A stretch of DNA of 20,320 nt. Origin: UBA822 sp036336795. GTDB lineage: Bacteria > Gemmatimonadota > Gemmatimonadetes > Longimicrobiales > Gaopeijiaceae. Under the pieces are notes generated by a model. It was not told where the DNA came from, made no database searches, and saw only the letters and a list, made by a program, of their open reading frames with translations. Position 1 is the first letter of the stretch. The number at the start of each line of letters is the position of its first letter. The translations under genes were made by a program, and so were the position numbers. The stretch lies in assembly GCA_036336795.1 (NCBI GenBank), contig JAYZFL010000004.1, forward strand, positions 1-20,320, written 5' to 3'. Below, piece by piece: positions 7,911 through 16,498 of the stretch.

Positions 7911-9149
7911 CTAGCTGATACTCGCCTCTTCGTCCTCGAGCACGTACTCAAGTCCTCGGATCTGCAGAACCCGCACTAGCGCTTCACCAATCTTGTTGTT
8001 GGGAGTCGAAGCTCCAGCTGTCATTCCTAGGTCGAAGGGCCCCTCGGGCAACCACCCCATTTGCTTTTCTTCCGGCGTGTCACTCCCGACGAATGGCTTA
8101 TACCGTATGGTACCGTCCTTGAGGTTGATGCAGGCGGCGTCTTCAATGTGATAAGTCGTTGTGAATTGTCTGCAAATGTGGGCGAGGTGATCGGTGTTCG
8201 AGGAATTGTAACCTCCCATCACGATCATTACATCGGGCGGACCCTCCGCCATCATCGCCTCAATGGCATCCTGTCGCTCTTGAGTTGCAGAGCAGATCGT
8301 GCCGAAGGATCGAAAATGGCTTTCCGCGTAATCTTCACCCGATGCTTCGACCATTGCGTCCCGAATCCTGGCCCCGATGGCTAGTGATTCGCTAGCGAGC
8401 ATGGTCGTTTGATTCGCCACCCCGATCGTCTTTAAATCCACGTCCGGTTCGAACCCTTCGCTTGATTTATTATAGAAGTGTTCGATGAATTCCTTTCGGG
8501 AAAGCTGCTTGTCGCGTCCCGCGATGTAGTTGCAGAGGAGGTCCGCCTCATCCATGTCCTTCACGATTATATAACGACCACCGACATGTTTGCTCACTTG
8601 GGAGGCGGTTGCCCTGGACTCTTCGTGATAATGTTTTCCGTGAATCACAGCTGTAAATCCGTCACGGGCGTAGCTTTCTACTCTTTTCCAGACAAGCAGG
8701 ACGGATCCACATGTCGTGTCGACGAGAATACATCCGATGTCTCTAAGTGCGGATAGGTCGTGGAGGGTGACGCCGAAGGCTGGTAGAATCACGACGTCTT
8801 CCTCAGTGAGGTCCGAAAAATCAAAAATGCCGTCGGCTCCTGGCTGGATAAACTTCATCCCCATATCCCGGATACGTTGATTCACATGTGGATTGTGGAT
8901 GATCTCTCCGACGAGTCGGATTGTCCTGTCCGGAAATTTGTGTCGTGTCTCATAAGCGTAGTCAATTGCACGATCGACCCCGTAGCAAAAGCCGAACTTG
9001 GCCGCGAGTCGGACCGTCACATCTCCGATGACCTGTCGATGCCCATGCCCTCGAATGCTCTGGACTAGTGCCGAATGGTACTCGGCGTCGATAACGGGTT
9101 GGACTCTGGACTTGAGTCCGAATCCTTTACGAAAGTAAATCTCCTGCAT
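7911..9149 (-). CDS. ispH: 4-hydroxy-3-methylbut-2-enyl diphosphate reductase, plant/cyanobacterial type
   Basis: This is the last enzyme of the MEP isoprenoid pathway, reducing HMBPP to IPP and DMAPP with an iron-sulfur cluster. The three cluster cysteines are Cys55 (FGFCYGV), Cys147 (VDTTCG) and Cys286 (TICSATQ). The active-site His165/Glu167 (HGKHYHEE), the SSNTDHL motif and TAGASTP are also seen. At 412 residues, with an N-terminal YFRKGFG block and an insertion around 205-235, it matches the long form of plants and cyanobacteria rather than the roughly 310-residue E. coli form. ATG at 9149 is the only start that includes the conserved N-terminus; the nearest AGGAG is about 16 nt upstream, so initiation may be weak. 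It converges with lpdA and diverges from fxsA. Confidence 0.93.
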   Translation of the reverse strand: MQEIYFRKGFGLKSRVQPVIDAEYHSALVQSIRGHGHRQVIGDVTVRLAAKFGFCYGVDRAIDYAYETRHKFPDRTIRLVGEIIHNPHVNQRIRDMGMKFIQPGADGIFDFSDLTEEDVVILPAFGVTLHDLSALRDIGCILVDTTCGSVLLVWKRVESYARDGFTAVIHGKHYHEESRATASQVSKHVGGRYIIVKDMDEADLLCNYIAGRDKQLSRKEFIEHFYNKSSEGFEPDVDLKTIGVANQTTMLASESLAIGARIRDAMVEASGEDYAESHFRSFGTICSATQERQDAIEAMMAEGPPDVMIVMGGYNSSNTDHLAHICRQFTTTYHIEDAACINLKDGTIRYKPFVGSDTPEEKQMGWLPEGPFDLGMTAGASTPNNKIGEALVRVLQIRGLEYVLEDEEASIS

Positions 9150-9315
9150 GACGGTGCGCTTTCGACTCCTTACGGAAGAATCAGTACGGTTGAGTGCTCA
9201 AGCCAAGCTAACGGACTGACTTCAGCAAGCGAAGAAGGACGTGCTAACGGATTGCAAAGGTTCTCTTCTCGCATGGACAGGACCGTTCCAGAATGAGGGG
9301 GGGTACTTCCCTAAA

Positions 9316-9828
9316 ATGAATATTCTGGCGAGACTGGCACTTCTTTTTGTCGTAGTCCCACTTTTGGAGCTTGCCCTACTGATTCGGGTGGGGCAGATAG
9401 TAGGCTTTTGGCCCACTATCGGACTCGTCATCTTCACTGGCATGGCGGGAGCGTGGCTGGCCCGGCTCGAAGGACTACGCACTTTGTTCAAGCTCCGAGA
9501 CGATCTGGCTCACGGAAGGCTTCCGGGGCAAGCTATCATGGACGGCGTGGCCGTATTGCTCGGGGGCGCGCTTCTCCTCACACCTGGTATTGTCACCGAT
9601 ATATTGGGCTTCAGCCTGTTACTGCCCCAGACCCGACGAAGCATTCAGAGGCGGGTTCGGGAGGGACTCAAGGCGGGGGTCCGTGACGGGTCGATCCACA
9701 TGACCGTAATGGGTGAGGTGGTACGGACAAAGTCGGACAATACCAGAGCAGAAGCACACTTCGCGGAAGTAGAGCGGTATCGAGAGGCGGTATACCGCGA
9801 CGAAAACGATCAAGAAAGATCTTCATGA
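9316..9828 (+). CDS. fxsA: FxsA family membrane protein
   Basis: This 170-residue inner-membrane protein belongs to the family of E. coli FxsA, whose overexpression relieves F-plasmid exclusion of phage T7; the cellular role is not established. Visible hallmarks are a first TM helix with VPLLELALLI (about 4-24), a second at about 32-49, and a hydrophobic LLTPGIVTDILGFSLLLP segment at about 87-104, followed by a basic cytoplasmic tail. I chose ATG at 9316 over the longer frame from 9241, because family members begin directly at the first helix. A G-rich stretch at about 9295-9303 can serve as ribosome binding site. The M42 peptidase gene follows 56 bp later. Confidence 0.85.
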   Translation: MNILARLALLFVVVPLLELALLIRVGQIVGFWPTIGLVIFTGMAGAWLARLEGLRTLFKLRDDLAHGRLPGQAIMDGVAVLLGGALLLTPGIVTDILGFSLLLPQTRRSIQRRVREGLKAGVRDGSIHMTVMGEVVRTKSDNTRAEAHFAEVERYREAVYRDENDQERSS

Positions 9829-9884
9829 GCTGGTCGGAAGAACAGCCCTTTTAGCACCGGACCAGAGTCGGTAGCTTCTGTCTT

Positions 9885-10955
9885 ATGAAAGACACCATTT
9901 CCTTCTTGGAGCGCCTGCTCGACAGCGCAGGACCATCTGCCTTTGAAAGCCAACCAGCTCGAATGTGGCGTGCAGAAGCGGAGACTTTCGCAGAATCGGT
10001 GACTACTGATCTCACTGGAAACACAATGGCCGCTCTGAACCTCGACGGCCGTCCCCGCGTCATGATGGCGGGTCATATAGATGAGATCGGGCTTCAGATC
10101 ACACATATCGACGAAGATTGGTTTGTTTTCTTCGGTGAGATCGGTGGATGGGATCCCCAGGTTATCGTTGGTCAGCGAGTGCGGATACTTGGTGCTTCTG
10201 GGGACGTGCGGGGCGTAGTCGGCAAGAAGGCGATTCACCTCCAGAAGCCCGACGAACGGAAAAAGGTTTCGGAGATCTCCGACCTCTGGGTAGACGTGGG
10301 GGCGAAATCTAGGAAGGATACGCTCGCGCTTGGTCTCCGGGTTGGCGATCCGATGGTCATTGATGCAGATATGGTGTGCTTAGCGGGTGATCGCATCGCG
10401 AGTCGGGCCATCGACAACCGGATCGGTGCCTACGTGGTTCTTGAGGCGCTGCGGATCCTCTCTGAGTCGCCTCCAGTCTCGTCGGCCGTGGCTGTTGCGA
10501 CCGTTCAGGAGGAGATCGGGGGAAGCGGAGGTGGGGGAGCCCGGAGTAGCGCTTTCGCTCTGGAGCCCGATGTTGCTTTGGTGGTTGACGTCACATTCAG
10601 TACAGACGTACCCGACATCAATAAGAAGGAATTAGGAGAGCACGAGCTCGGTGGCGGCCCCGTCTTAAGCAGGGGTTCCGCCGCCCACCCGGTGGTGTAC
10701 GATCGCCTTGTCGAAGTGGCTGAGGCCGAGAAAATACCGTACACGATCCAGGCGGCTCCTCGGGCGACGCGTACGGATGCAGATTCCATCTACCTGACCC
10801 GATCTGGTGTTCCAACGGGCCTGGTGTCGGTACCGAACCGTTATATGCATTCGCCCAATGAAACCGTCAGTCTCTCTGATCTTGAGTGGACTTCCCGCCT
10901 GCTGGCGGCGTTTGTGTCGAGCCTCGACAGCGAAACCGACTTTACCCCACACTGA
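9885..10955 (+). CDS. M42 family metallo-aminopeptidase
   Basis: This is a 356-residue cytosolic co-catalytic zinc aminopeptidase, a relative of the glutamyl aminopeptidase/FrvX/TET group that trims peptides in large oligomers. The expected ligands are all there: His64 (GHIDEIG), bridging Asp177 (RAIDNR), catalytic Glu209 with Glu210 (VQEEIGG), Asp235 (VVDVTF) and His322 (YMHSPNE). Directly after the Glu pair the usual GLRGA is replaced by a glycine-rich GGSGGGGARSS. Family is certain; preferred N-terminal residue is not. ATG at 9885 lacks a strong ribosome binding site. It may share a transcript with fxsA. Confidence 0.92.
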   Translation: MKDTISFLERLLDSAGPSAFESQPARMWRAEAETFAESVTTDLTGNTMAALNLDGRPRVMMAGHIDEIGLQITHIDEDWFVFFGEIGGWDPQVIVGQRVRILGASGDVRGVVGKKAIHLQKPDERKKVSEISDLWVDVGAKSRKDTLALGLRVGDPMVIDADMVCLAGDRIASRAIDNRIGAYVVLEALRILSESPPVSSAVAVATVQEEIGGSGGGGARSSAFALEPDVALVVDVTFSTDVPDINKKELGEHELGGGPVLSRGSAAHPVVYDRLVEVAEAEKIPYTIQAAPRATRTDADSIYLTRSGVPTGLVSVPNRYMHSPNETVSLSDLEWTSRLLAAFVSSLDSETDFTPH

Positions 10956-11083
10956 TGTACTGAGGCACCTGCTGCCCAAGTCATCTTGACCCTGAGACGG
11001 GACTTCTCTACCCTTTCGGCTCGGTAATAGTCTGTTGAATTAGGCAACCTAAATTCTGTCTTCAAATGGGAACACGACGCTGA

Positions 11084-11554
11084 ATGTTCAAGACTGAGGA
11101 GCTGGTTCAGGAGTTGCAGGATCTGCGAGATGACGGATTTCTTTCGGATGCGCTGCTGCGCAAGGCCGTTAGAGAAATCGCTGAAGCAGACGAAAGATTC
11201 GACTGGGTGGGTGTTTATCTGCTCAACAAGAGCGAGAAAGAACTCTGGTTGCACAATTACGTGGGAAAGGCCACCACACACCCCAAAATTCCAGTGGGAG
11301 AGGGTGTCTGTGGGACGGCTGTGGCTCAAGGGGAGAACATCAACGTGCCGGACGTTGATGCGGTCGACAATTACATCGCCTGCGACCCCTGGGTGAAGTC
11401 AGAGCTCGTGGTGCTGATCCGAGCGGGCGGCGACATATTCGGCCAAATTGATATTGACAGTAGGACAGCAGCGGCGTTCACTGAAGACGACGTGGAAGCC
11501 ATTGAAACCGTAACGGACAAGCTGGCGGAGCAGATGGCTGCGGAGCGCCGCTGA
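11084..11554 (+). CDS. GAF-domain free methionine-(R)-sulfoxide reductase-like protein
   Basis: This 156-residue single GAF domain matches the fRMsr (E. coli MsrC/YebR) family that reduces free Met-(R)-O. By spacing, Cys100 (YIACD) matches catalytic Cys118, Cys76 (GVCGTA) matches Cys94, and Glu107, Asp123 and Asp125 match Glu125, Asp141 and Asp143 of the characterised enzymes. The position of recycling Cys84 is His66 (TTHPKIP). The active site therefore looks intact but the normal disulfide partner is missing. It could recycle through Cys76 or be a divergent GAF protein. ATG at 11084 fits the family start. The next gene follows 6 bp later in the same frame. Confidence 0.82.
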   Translation: MFKTEELVQELQDLRDDGFLSDALLRKAVREIAEADERFDWVGVYLLNKSEKELWLHNYVGKATTHPKIPVGEGVCGTAVAQGENINVPDVDAVDNYIACDPWVKSELVVLIRAGGDIFGQIDIDSRTAAAFTEDDVEAIETVTDKLAEQMAAERR

Positions 11555-11560
11555 GGAGAT

Positions 11561-12289
11561 TTGAAGCCGCGTTGCATCAAAGCCGACAACCCGGGTCCAT
11601 TCACGCTGGACGGAACCCGTACCTACCTGGTAGGAAGACGTCGCACTGCCATCATTGATCCGGGCCCGAACATCGAGAGCCACGTGGGGGCCTTGGTTCA
11701 AGAAGTTGAGGGAGCGGAGAAGGTCTGGATCCTTCTGACCCACGGACACTCAGACCATGCTGGATCTGGAGCGCAGCTGGCCGGACTTCTCGACGCCGAA
11801 ATTGTCGGAGTAGGACTTGACGTGGCCACGGTACTCTCTCCCGGTGAGAGCATTCATACGGATTCGGGGCACCTGACGATGTTCGATACTCCGGGGCACA
11901 GTAGAGAACATGTCACTTTCCACTGGCTCGATGCCCAAGCGGCATTTCCGGGAGACGTTGTCCTGGGAATGGGAGACACAACATGGGTTGGCGACTACGC
12001 GGGTTGTGTAGCAGACTACCTTGATTCTCTCAATCGGCTTCGGGAGCTCGGATGCGAAGTTCTGTACCCGACGCACGGGCCACCCATCAACGATCCTCAC
12101 AAGACGCTAGATATGTTTGAGAAACATCGCCGCTCCAGGATTCGCCAGGTCAACGAAATCCTCTCCGCTAACTCGGAGGCTACGGTGTCAGAGCTTGTGG
12201 AGACCGTGTACGGGCTCACTTTGCCCAAAGCACTGCGTGGTGCTGCAGAAAAGAGTATTGAAGCGACTCTAGACTTTCTAGCGTCCTAA
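11561..12289 (+). CDS. LACTB2-like MBL-fold metallo-hydrolase
   Basis: This 242-residue metallo-beta-lactamase-fold hydrolase begins with NPGPFTLDGTRTYLVG, the signature of the LACTB2-like subgroup. Metal ligands are His61, His63, Asp65 and His66 (THGHSDHAG), His113 (TPGHSREH), Asp132 (FPGDVV) and His172 (THGPP). The last about 60 residues are a probable winged-helix (BLACT_WH) tail. Human LACTB2 is an endoribonuclease, but bacterial members are largely uncharacterised, so the substrate is open. The start is TTG at 11561, only six bases after the GAF stop. GGAG sits just 2 nt before the TTG, so translation likely depends on ribosomes finishing the GAF gene. Confidence 0.85.
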   Translation: MKPRCIKADNPGPFTLDGTRTYLVGRRRTAIIDPGPNIESHVGALVQEVEGAEKVWILLTHGHSDHAGSGAQLAGLLDAEIVGVGLDVATVLSPGESIHTDSGHLTMFDTPGHSREHVTFHWLDAQAAFPGDVVLGMGDTTWVGDYAGCVADYLDSLNRLRELGCEVLYPTHGPPINDPHKTLDMFEKHRRSRIRQVNEILSANSEATVSELVETVYGLTLPKALRGAAEKSIEATLDFLAS

Positions 12290-12339
12290 AACTGAAGTTC
12301 ACATGTCGGAAAGTTGGAAATCTCCTGTGAGTAGGAGTC

Positions 12340-13752
12340 ATGTTGCAGAACTCTCTGCCGAAGGCGCTGGAGAAGGAATTGAAGCGGACGGTAGGTGACG
12401 ATTGGGTGATCACTCATCCAGAGCGCCTGCTCGCTTACGAATCTGATGGCCTGACAGCCTACCGTAGCCTTCCGGGAGCGGTTGTACTCCCGAAAGACAC
12501 GGAGGAGGTTAGTCAAGTCCTGGGTATGCTTTCGAAAGCGGATGTCACGGTTGTTCCCAGAGGTGCTGGAACTGGTCTTTCGGGGGGTGCGCTCGCGAGT
12601 GTGAACTCGGTGGTGGTCGGTACAGCGCGCATGAAGCGTATCCTCCACCTTGATCCAAGGAATCGCATAGCGTTGGTCCAATCCGGAGTCGTAAACGCGG
12701 ATCTCTCTACCGCTGCTGCACCGTTCGGCCTTTACTACGCTCCCGACCCGTCTTCGCAGAGTGCTTGCACTCTCGGTGGAAACGTGGCCGAAAACTCTGG
12801 AGGACCTCACTGCCTCAAGTACGGTGTCACGTCACGCTACGTTACCGGGCTCACGGTTGTTACCTACGACGGTACCGTGCTGGATCTAGGTGGTTTCGGA
12901 CGAGAGCTTGGAAGCTACGACTTAGTCGGCGTCTTAGTTGGTTCGGAGGGGTGCTTCGGCTTGGTGACCGAGATTGAGGTTCGCCTTCTCCCTAGACCGG
13001 AGGGGGTTCGAACCATCTTGGGTATCTTCGATAGAATAGAGGACGCGGGGCGGGCCGTTACGGGAATCATGGCCGAGGGATTGCTCCCGGCAGCTCTTGA
13101 GATCATCGATGGGCCGACGATTCGAGCTGTAGAAGAGAGTGTGTTTGCGGGAGGTTACCCAACCGATGCAGAGGCGGCCTTGATTGTCGAGTTCGACGGA
13201 CTCGAAGCCGGGCTAGCTGCGGATATTGAACGAGCGATTGTGAGATGCCGGGCAGAGGGAGCTCGTGATATTAAGGCAGCGGAATCAGAGGACGAGCGCA
13301 TGGCGCTATGGCAGGGCCGTAAAAAGGCCTTCGGAGCGATGGGACGAATTGCCACCGATCTCTTGGTCCAGGATGCCACCGTGCCTCGGAGTCGGCTCCC
13401 GGAGGTGCTGGGCCAGATCTCTGAGATTGGAACCCGGTATGACCTGGTGATTGCTAACGTTTTTCACGCAGGTGACGGCAACCTCCATCCCAATATCCTC
13501 TTCGACAGAAGTGATGCTGACCAATTGCTTCGGGTCGAGCGGGCATCTAAGGAGATCATGTCGACGTGCGTCGAAGCGGGTGGAACTATCACCGGCGAAC
13601 ACGGTGTGGGCATCGACAAACGGTCGTACATGACATTGGTACACGGACACGATGAGCTCGAAGCTATGCGTAACGTGAAGGCCGTATTCGACCCCAGGAG
13701 CGGAATGAACCCGGGGAAAGTCCTCCCCGATTCCTCGGAGCTTCCGACATGA
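12340..13752 (+). CDS. glcD: Glycolate oxidase subunit GlcD (FAD-linked)
   Basis: This catalytic flavoprotein of the GlcDEF complex oxidises glycolate (or D-lactate-like 2-hydroxy acids) and sends electrons toward quinone. The PCMH-type FAD domain shows PRGAGTGLSGGA (73-84) and GGNVAENSGGPHCLKYGVT (146-164). The FAD-oxidase C-terminal domain shows HAGDGNLHPN (376-385), GEHGVG (419-424) and MNPGKV. At 470 residues it is slightly shorter than E. coli GlcD. ATG at 12340 has GGAG very close; a TTG at 12343 is the alternative start. It overlaps glcE by ATGA. The substrate range of this family cannot be read from sequence alone. Confidence 0.92.
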   Translation: MLQNSLPKALEKELKRTVGDDWVITHPERLLAYESDGLTAYRSLPGAVVLPKDTEEVSQVLGMLSKADVTVVPRGAGTGLSGGALASVNSVVVGTARMKRILHLDPRNRIALVQSGVVNADLSTAAAPFGLYYAPDPSSQSACTLGGNVAENSGGPHCLKYGVTSRYVTGLTVVTYDGTVLDLGGFGRELGSYDLVGVLVGSEGCFGLVTEIEVRLLPRPEGVRTILGIFDRIEDAGRAVTGIMAEGLLPAALEIIDGPTIRAVEESVFAGGYPTDAEAALIVEFDGLEAGLAADIERAIVRCRAEGARDIKAAESEDERMALWQGRKKAFGAMGRIATDLLVQDATVPRSRLPEVLGQISEIGTRYDLVIANVFHAGDGNLHPNILFDRSDADQLLRVERASKEIMSTCVEAGGTITGEHGVGIDKRSYMTLVHGHDELEAMRNVKAVFDPRSGMNPGKVLPDSSELPT

Positions 13753-15056
13753 ACGCTGTCATGGCCCGCCTTTCCGGAGAGCTGCAGGCTGGGCAGGTCA
13801 TTGAGAGTTCCCGGGCTGAGGACTGGGTGATTTGTGGGCGAGTTCCTCAGGCGGTTGCCTTTCCGGAAAACGAAGATGATGTGGAAAAACTCCTAGCGAT
13901 CGCGAACGAGGAGGGATGGCACTGTATCCCCTGTGGGAATGGCAGTTGGCTCCGTGGTGGCGGTCAGCCTCAGGCGGTGGACCTAGTGCTGAGCCTGAAG
14001 CGGATGGATCAACTCCTGGCTCATGAGCCGGACGATCTCTTCTTCGAAGCGCAAGCCGGCGTCAGGATGGCCGAGCTCCAGGGGGGAGTCTCCAAGCACG
14101 GACAGTGGCTTCCACTCGATCCCCCGGGTACCGCTCGTGGAAGCCTGGGGGCTACGTTCGGCATTGGTTGTGCGGGACCCCTTCGGGCCGGGTTCGGAAC
14201 ACCTCGAGACCACCTTCTGGGAGCGACAGTAGTGACCGGAGATGGAAAAATCCTCCGGCTTGGTGGTAAGGTTGTAAAGAATGTGGCAGGCTTTGATTTG
14301 CTAAAGTTGATGGCAGGAAGCTGGGGCACACTCGGCGTGATCACCAAGGTTACGGCTCGTCTCTACCCATTACCGGAAATCGATAGGACACTCCTGTTCG
14401 AATGTCGAGATTCAGCGGAGTGTGCCGAGCTCGCTCGATCGATTGTTTCCGTGCCAATCATCCTTGCGGCGGTGGAAGCGTTAGTTCCGGGCCAGCGGGA
14501 AAGCGGAGAGGCCAACTCGACTCCGGTGGTGGCGGTCCGGTTGCTCGAATCTCAGGCGGCTGTGGAACAGGCGGAAAAAATCGTTACGGATCAAGCTGGC
14601 ACGGCTCGGTTCCGCCGACTCGAGGCCAATAGGTCTCGAGCGACCTTCACGAAGGTGCAGAATATTGAGGAAGGAGCGGAATTGGTTCTCCGTCTCAATC
14701 TTCTCCCAAGCCGCTTGCCCGAGCTCATGGCGCTAGGCTGGGAGTTGGCCGAGTTCTCTGATCCTGATGCCGGATGGGGTGTGCGGATGGCTGCTCATGC
14801 CCAATCAGGTATCCTTCGGATCATGATCTGTCGCTTGGATCGACGGGAGAAGGGATTGGATCGAGTACGTGTTGCCCTGGATACACTTCGTCATTCACTC
14901 GAATCAGAAGGTGGAAGCCTCGTGATTTCAGAAGGCCCCCCAGATGTAGTCCGGCATCTTGGAGTATGGGGTGACGTGGGATCAGCGGGTGCTCTTATGC
15001 TGGGTCTGCAGAGAAAATTCGATCCGAGAGCAATTCTGTCGCAAGGTAGATTATAA
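13749..15056 (+). CDS. glcE: Glycolate oxidase subunit GlcE (FAD-binding)
   Basis: This second FAD-binding subunit of glycolate oxidase has 435 residues, against roughly 350 for E. coli GlcE. The PCMH domain is clear: PCGNGSWLRGGG (61-72), DPPGTARGSLGATFG (124-138), GTPRDHLLGAT (150-160) and VVKNVAGFDLLKLMAGSWGTLG (175-196). The C-terminal part is less conserved. Paired with GlcD by the ATGA overlap, it is almost certainly co-translated with it. A 95-bp gap containing a hairpin separates it from glcF. Confidence 0.9.
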   Translation: MNAVMARLSGELQAGQVIESSRAEDWVICGRVPQAVAFPENEDDVEKLLAIANEEGWHCIPCGNGSWLRGGGQPQAVDLVLSLKRMDQLLAHEPDDLFFEAQAGVRMAELQGGVSKHGQWLPLDPPGTARGSLGATFGIGCAGPLRAGFGTPRDHLLGATVVTGDGKILRLGGKVVKNVAGFDLLKLMAGSWGTLGVITKVTARLYPLPEIDRTLLFECRDSAECAELARSIVSVPIILAAVEALVPGQRESGEANSTPVVAVRLLESQAAVEQAEKIVTDQAGTARFRRLEANRSRATFTKVQNIEEGAELVLRLNLLPSRLPELMALGWELAEFSDPDAGWGVRMAAHAQSGILRIMICRLDRREKGLDRVRVALDTLRHSLESEGGSLVISEGPPDVVRHLGVWGDVGSAGALMLGLQRKFDPRAILSQGRL

Positions 15057-15094
15057 CTTGAGCGCGCTCGCTGCTTTCCTTGTGCGGCCGAAGG

Positions 15095-15116
15095 GGCTGG
15101 AGCTTCAATGAAGTCC
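15095..15116 (+). repeat. Hairpin between glcE and glcF
   Basis: CTGGA-G-CTTC, loop AAT, then GAAG-TCCAG form a 9-bp stem with one bulged G. It lies 35 bp upstream of the chosen glcF start, inside the glcE-glcF gap. The palindrome GAGCGCGCTC lies nearby at 15060-15069. No T run follows. It may stabilise an mRNA end or tune glcF translation. Confidence 0.45.
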
Positions 15117-15151
15117 AGTGCCGAAACCAGCATCGGGAAGGGAATCCTCGA

Positions 15152-16495
15152 ATGACCGAACCCGAACGGACGAACTTGGGAGTTGCACTTCGAGCTCAAG
15201 AAGATCGGTTGCTGCCCTGCGTCCACTGTGGGTTTTGCCTTCCGGCATGTCCCACATACGTGCGACTCGGAGATGAGAACGATTCGCCTCGTGGTCGTCT
15301 CCACCTTATGCGTGCTGTGGTGGAGGGACGGCTGGACGCCGGCTCTGACGCGTTCCAGATGCATATAGATCGCTGTCTAGGGTGTCGGGCTTGTGAACCC
15401 GTGTGCCCGTCAGGGGTTCAGTATGGCATCCTGTTGGAGAGCGCCAGAGAAGCAGCTTACAACGCGCGGAAGCCTCCGGTCTTGGTTCGACTACTCCTAG
15501 GCGTGTTTTCCCGAGAGCCCTGGTTGCGCTGGAGCATGGCGCTAGCAAAACTCGTGCGCTCACTCGGAATCGCTGGGGTCATGGCACGCTTTCTTCCGAA
15601 AGGTCCATTCCTACACCCCGTAAAGTTCGGTTTTGCTATGCTTGCGGCGAGTAAGGGGGTGGCCTTTCCGAAGGTTCGGGGGACTCTGCCTGCAAAGATT
15701 GTAACAGATCCTCAGGAGATCGGTGCGGAGCCCTTACCTCGGAAAAGGGTGGGGTTGTTGGCTGGCTGCGTCCAAGCCGGGTTGTTCAATCAAGTCAATG
15801 CGGCAACCGAGCGGATTCTCCGGGTGAACCGACTCGAAGTGGTGAAAGTGGTTGGCCAGGGGTGCTGTGGAGCACTACATACCCATGCCGGCAACGTTGA
15901 GCGGGCTCGAGAGCTTGCTCGGCGGAATATCGACGCATTTACGGCAACTGACGTCGATTTCATTGCGGTGAATGCAGCGGGCTGCGGGGCCGCTATGAAA
16001 GAGTATGGCCATCTGCTTGCGAGCGATTCAGCTTATAAAGGGTTGGCCCATCAGATTGCAGACAAGACTCGTGATGTCTCCGAGGTATTGGTGAACGGCG
16101 GTGGTGGTCCTCGGGTGGGGGTTCCGCTTCCATTGTCCGTCACTTACGACTCGGCGTGCCACTTGTGCCATGCTCAGAAACTGATAGACGAGCCCAGGGT
16201 GTTACTAGATGCGATTCCCGAACTCGACTTAATTCCACTGCCAGGAGAGGAGGAGTGCTGTGGCGGAGCGGGGATCTATGGAATGGCGCACGCCGACCTG
16301 GGCGGCCAAATCGGGTCGGATAAGGTTGCGGCAGTGGTCGGTACGGGCGCAGACGTCGTGGCTACCGCGAACCCCGGATGTATCATGCAGATCGGTGGCG
16401 GTCTCTTACTCGCAGGGTCTGGCGTCAAAGCCCGACATCCGATCGAACTGCTGGATGAAAGTTACCGTCGCGCCGGGTTTTATGATCAAGTGTGA
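15152..16495 (+). CDS. glcF: Glycolate oxidase iron-sulfur subunit GlcF
   Basis: This 447-residue electron-transfer subunit has two 4Fe-4S motifs: Cys23/26/29/33 (CVHCGFCLPACP) and Cys75/78/81/85 (CLGCRACEPVCP). Two CCG domains follow, with Cys-Cys-Gly at 238-240 and CCGGAG at 369-374. It carries electrons from GlcD/GlcE toward the quinone pool. I chose ATG at 15152 (GGGAAGGGA upstream) over a longer frame from 15080, because the extra residues lie across a hairpin and are not family-like. The M20 peptidase gene begins 3 bp after its stop, so the two are one operon. Confidence 0.92.
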   Translation: MTEPERTNLGVALRAQEDRLLPCVHCGFCLPACPTYVRLGDENDSPRGRLHLMRAVVEGRLDAGSDAFQMHIDRCLGCRACEPVCPSGVQYGILLESAREAAYNARKPPVLVRLLLGVFSREPWLRWSMALAKLVRSLGIAGVMARFLPKGPFLHPVKFGFAMLAASKGVAFPKVRGTLPAKIVTDPQEIGAEPLPRKRVGLLAGCVQAGLFNQVNAATERILRVNRLEVVKVVGQGCCGALHTHAGNVERARELARRNIDAFTATDVDFIAVNAAGCGAAMKEYGHLLASDSAYKGLAHQIADKTRDVSEVLVNGGGGPRVGVPLPLSVTYDSACHLCHAQKLIDEPRVLLDAIPELDLIPLPGEEECCGGAGIYGMAHADLGGQIGSDKVAAVVGTGADVVATANPGCIMQIGGGLLLAGSGVKARHPIELLDESYRRAGFYDQV

Positions 16496-16498
16496 GCG

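Noticed and set aside
9188..9200. TTGAGTGCTCAA imperfect palindrome between ispH and fxsA
   Set aside because: Only five paired bases per arm; expected by chance in a window this long.
10986..11014. TTGACC, 17-bp spacer, TACCCT upstream of the GAF gene
   Set aside because: Spacing is ideal, but the -10 matches only three of six bases; too weak to list as a promoter.
11037..11056. GAATTAGG-CAA-CCTAAATTC inverted repeat upstream of the GAF gene
   Set aside because: Needs a one-base bulge, is short, and has no supporting regulator nearby.
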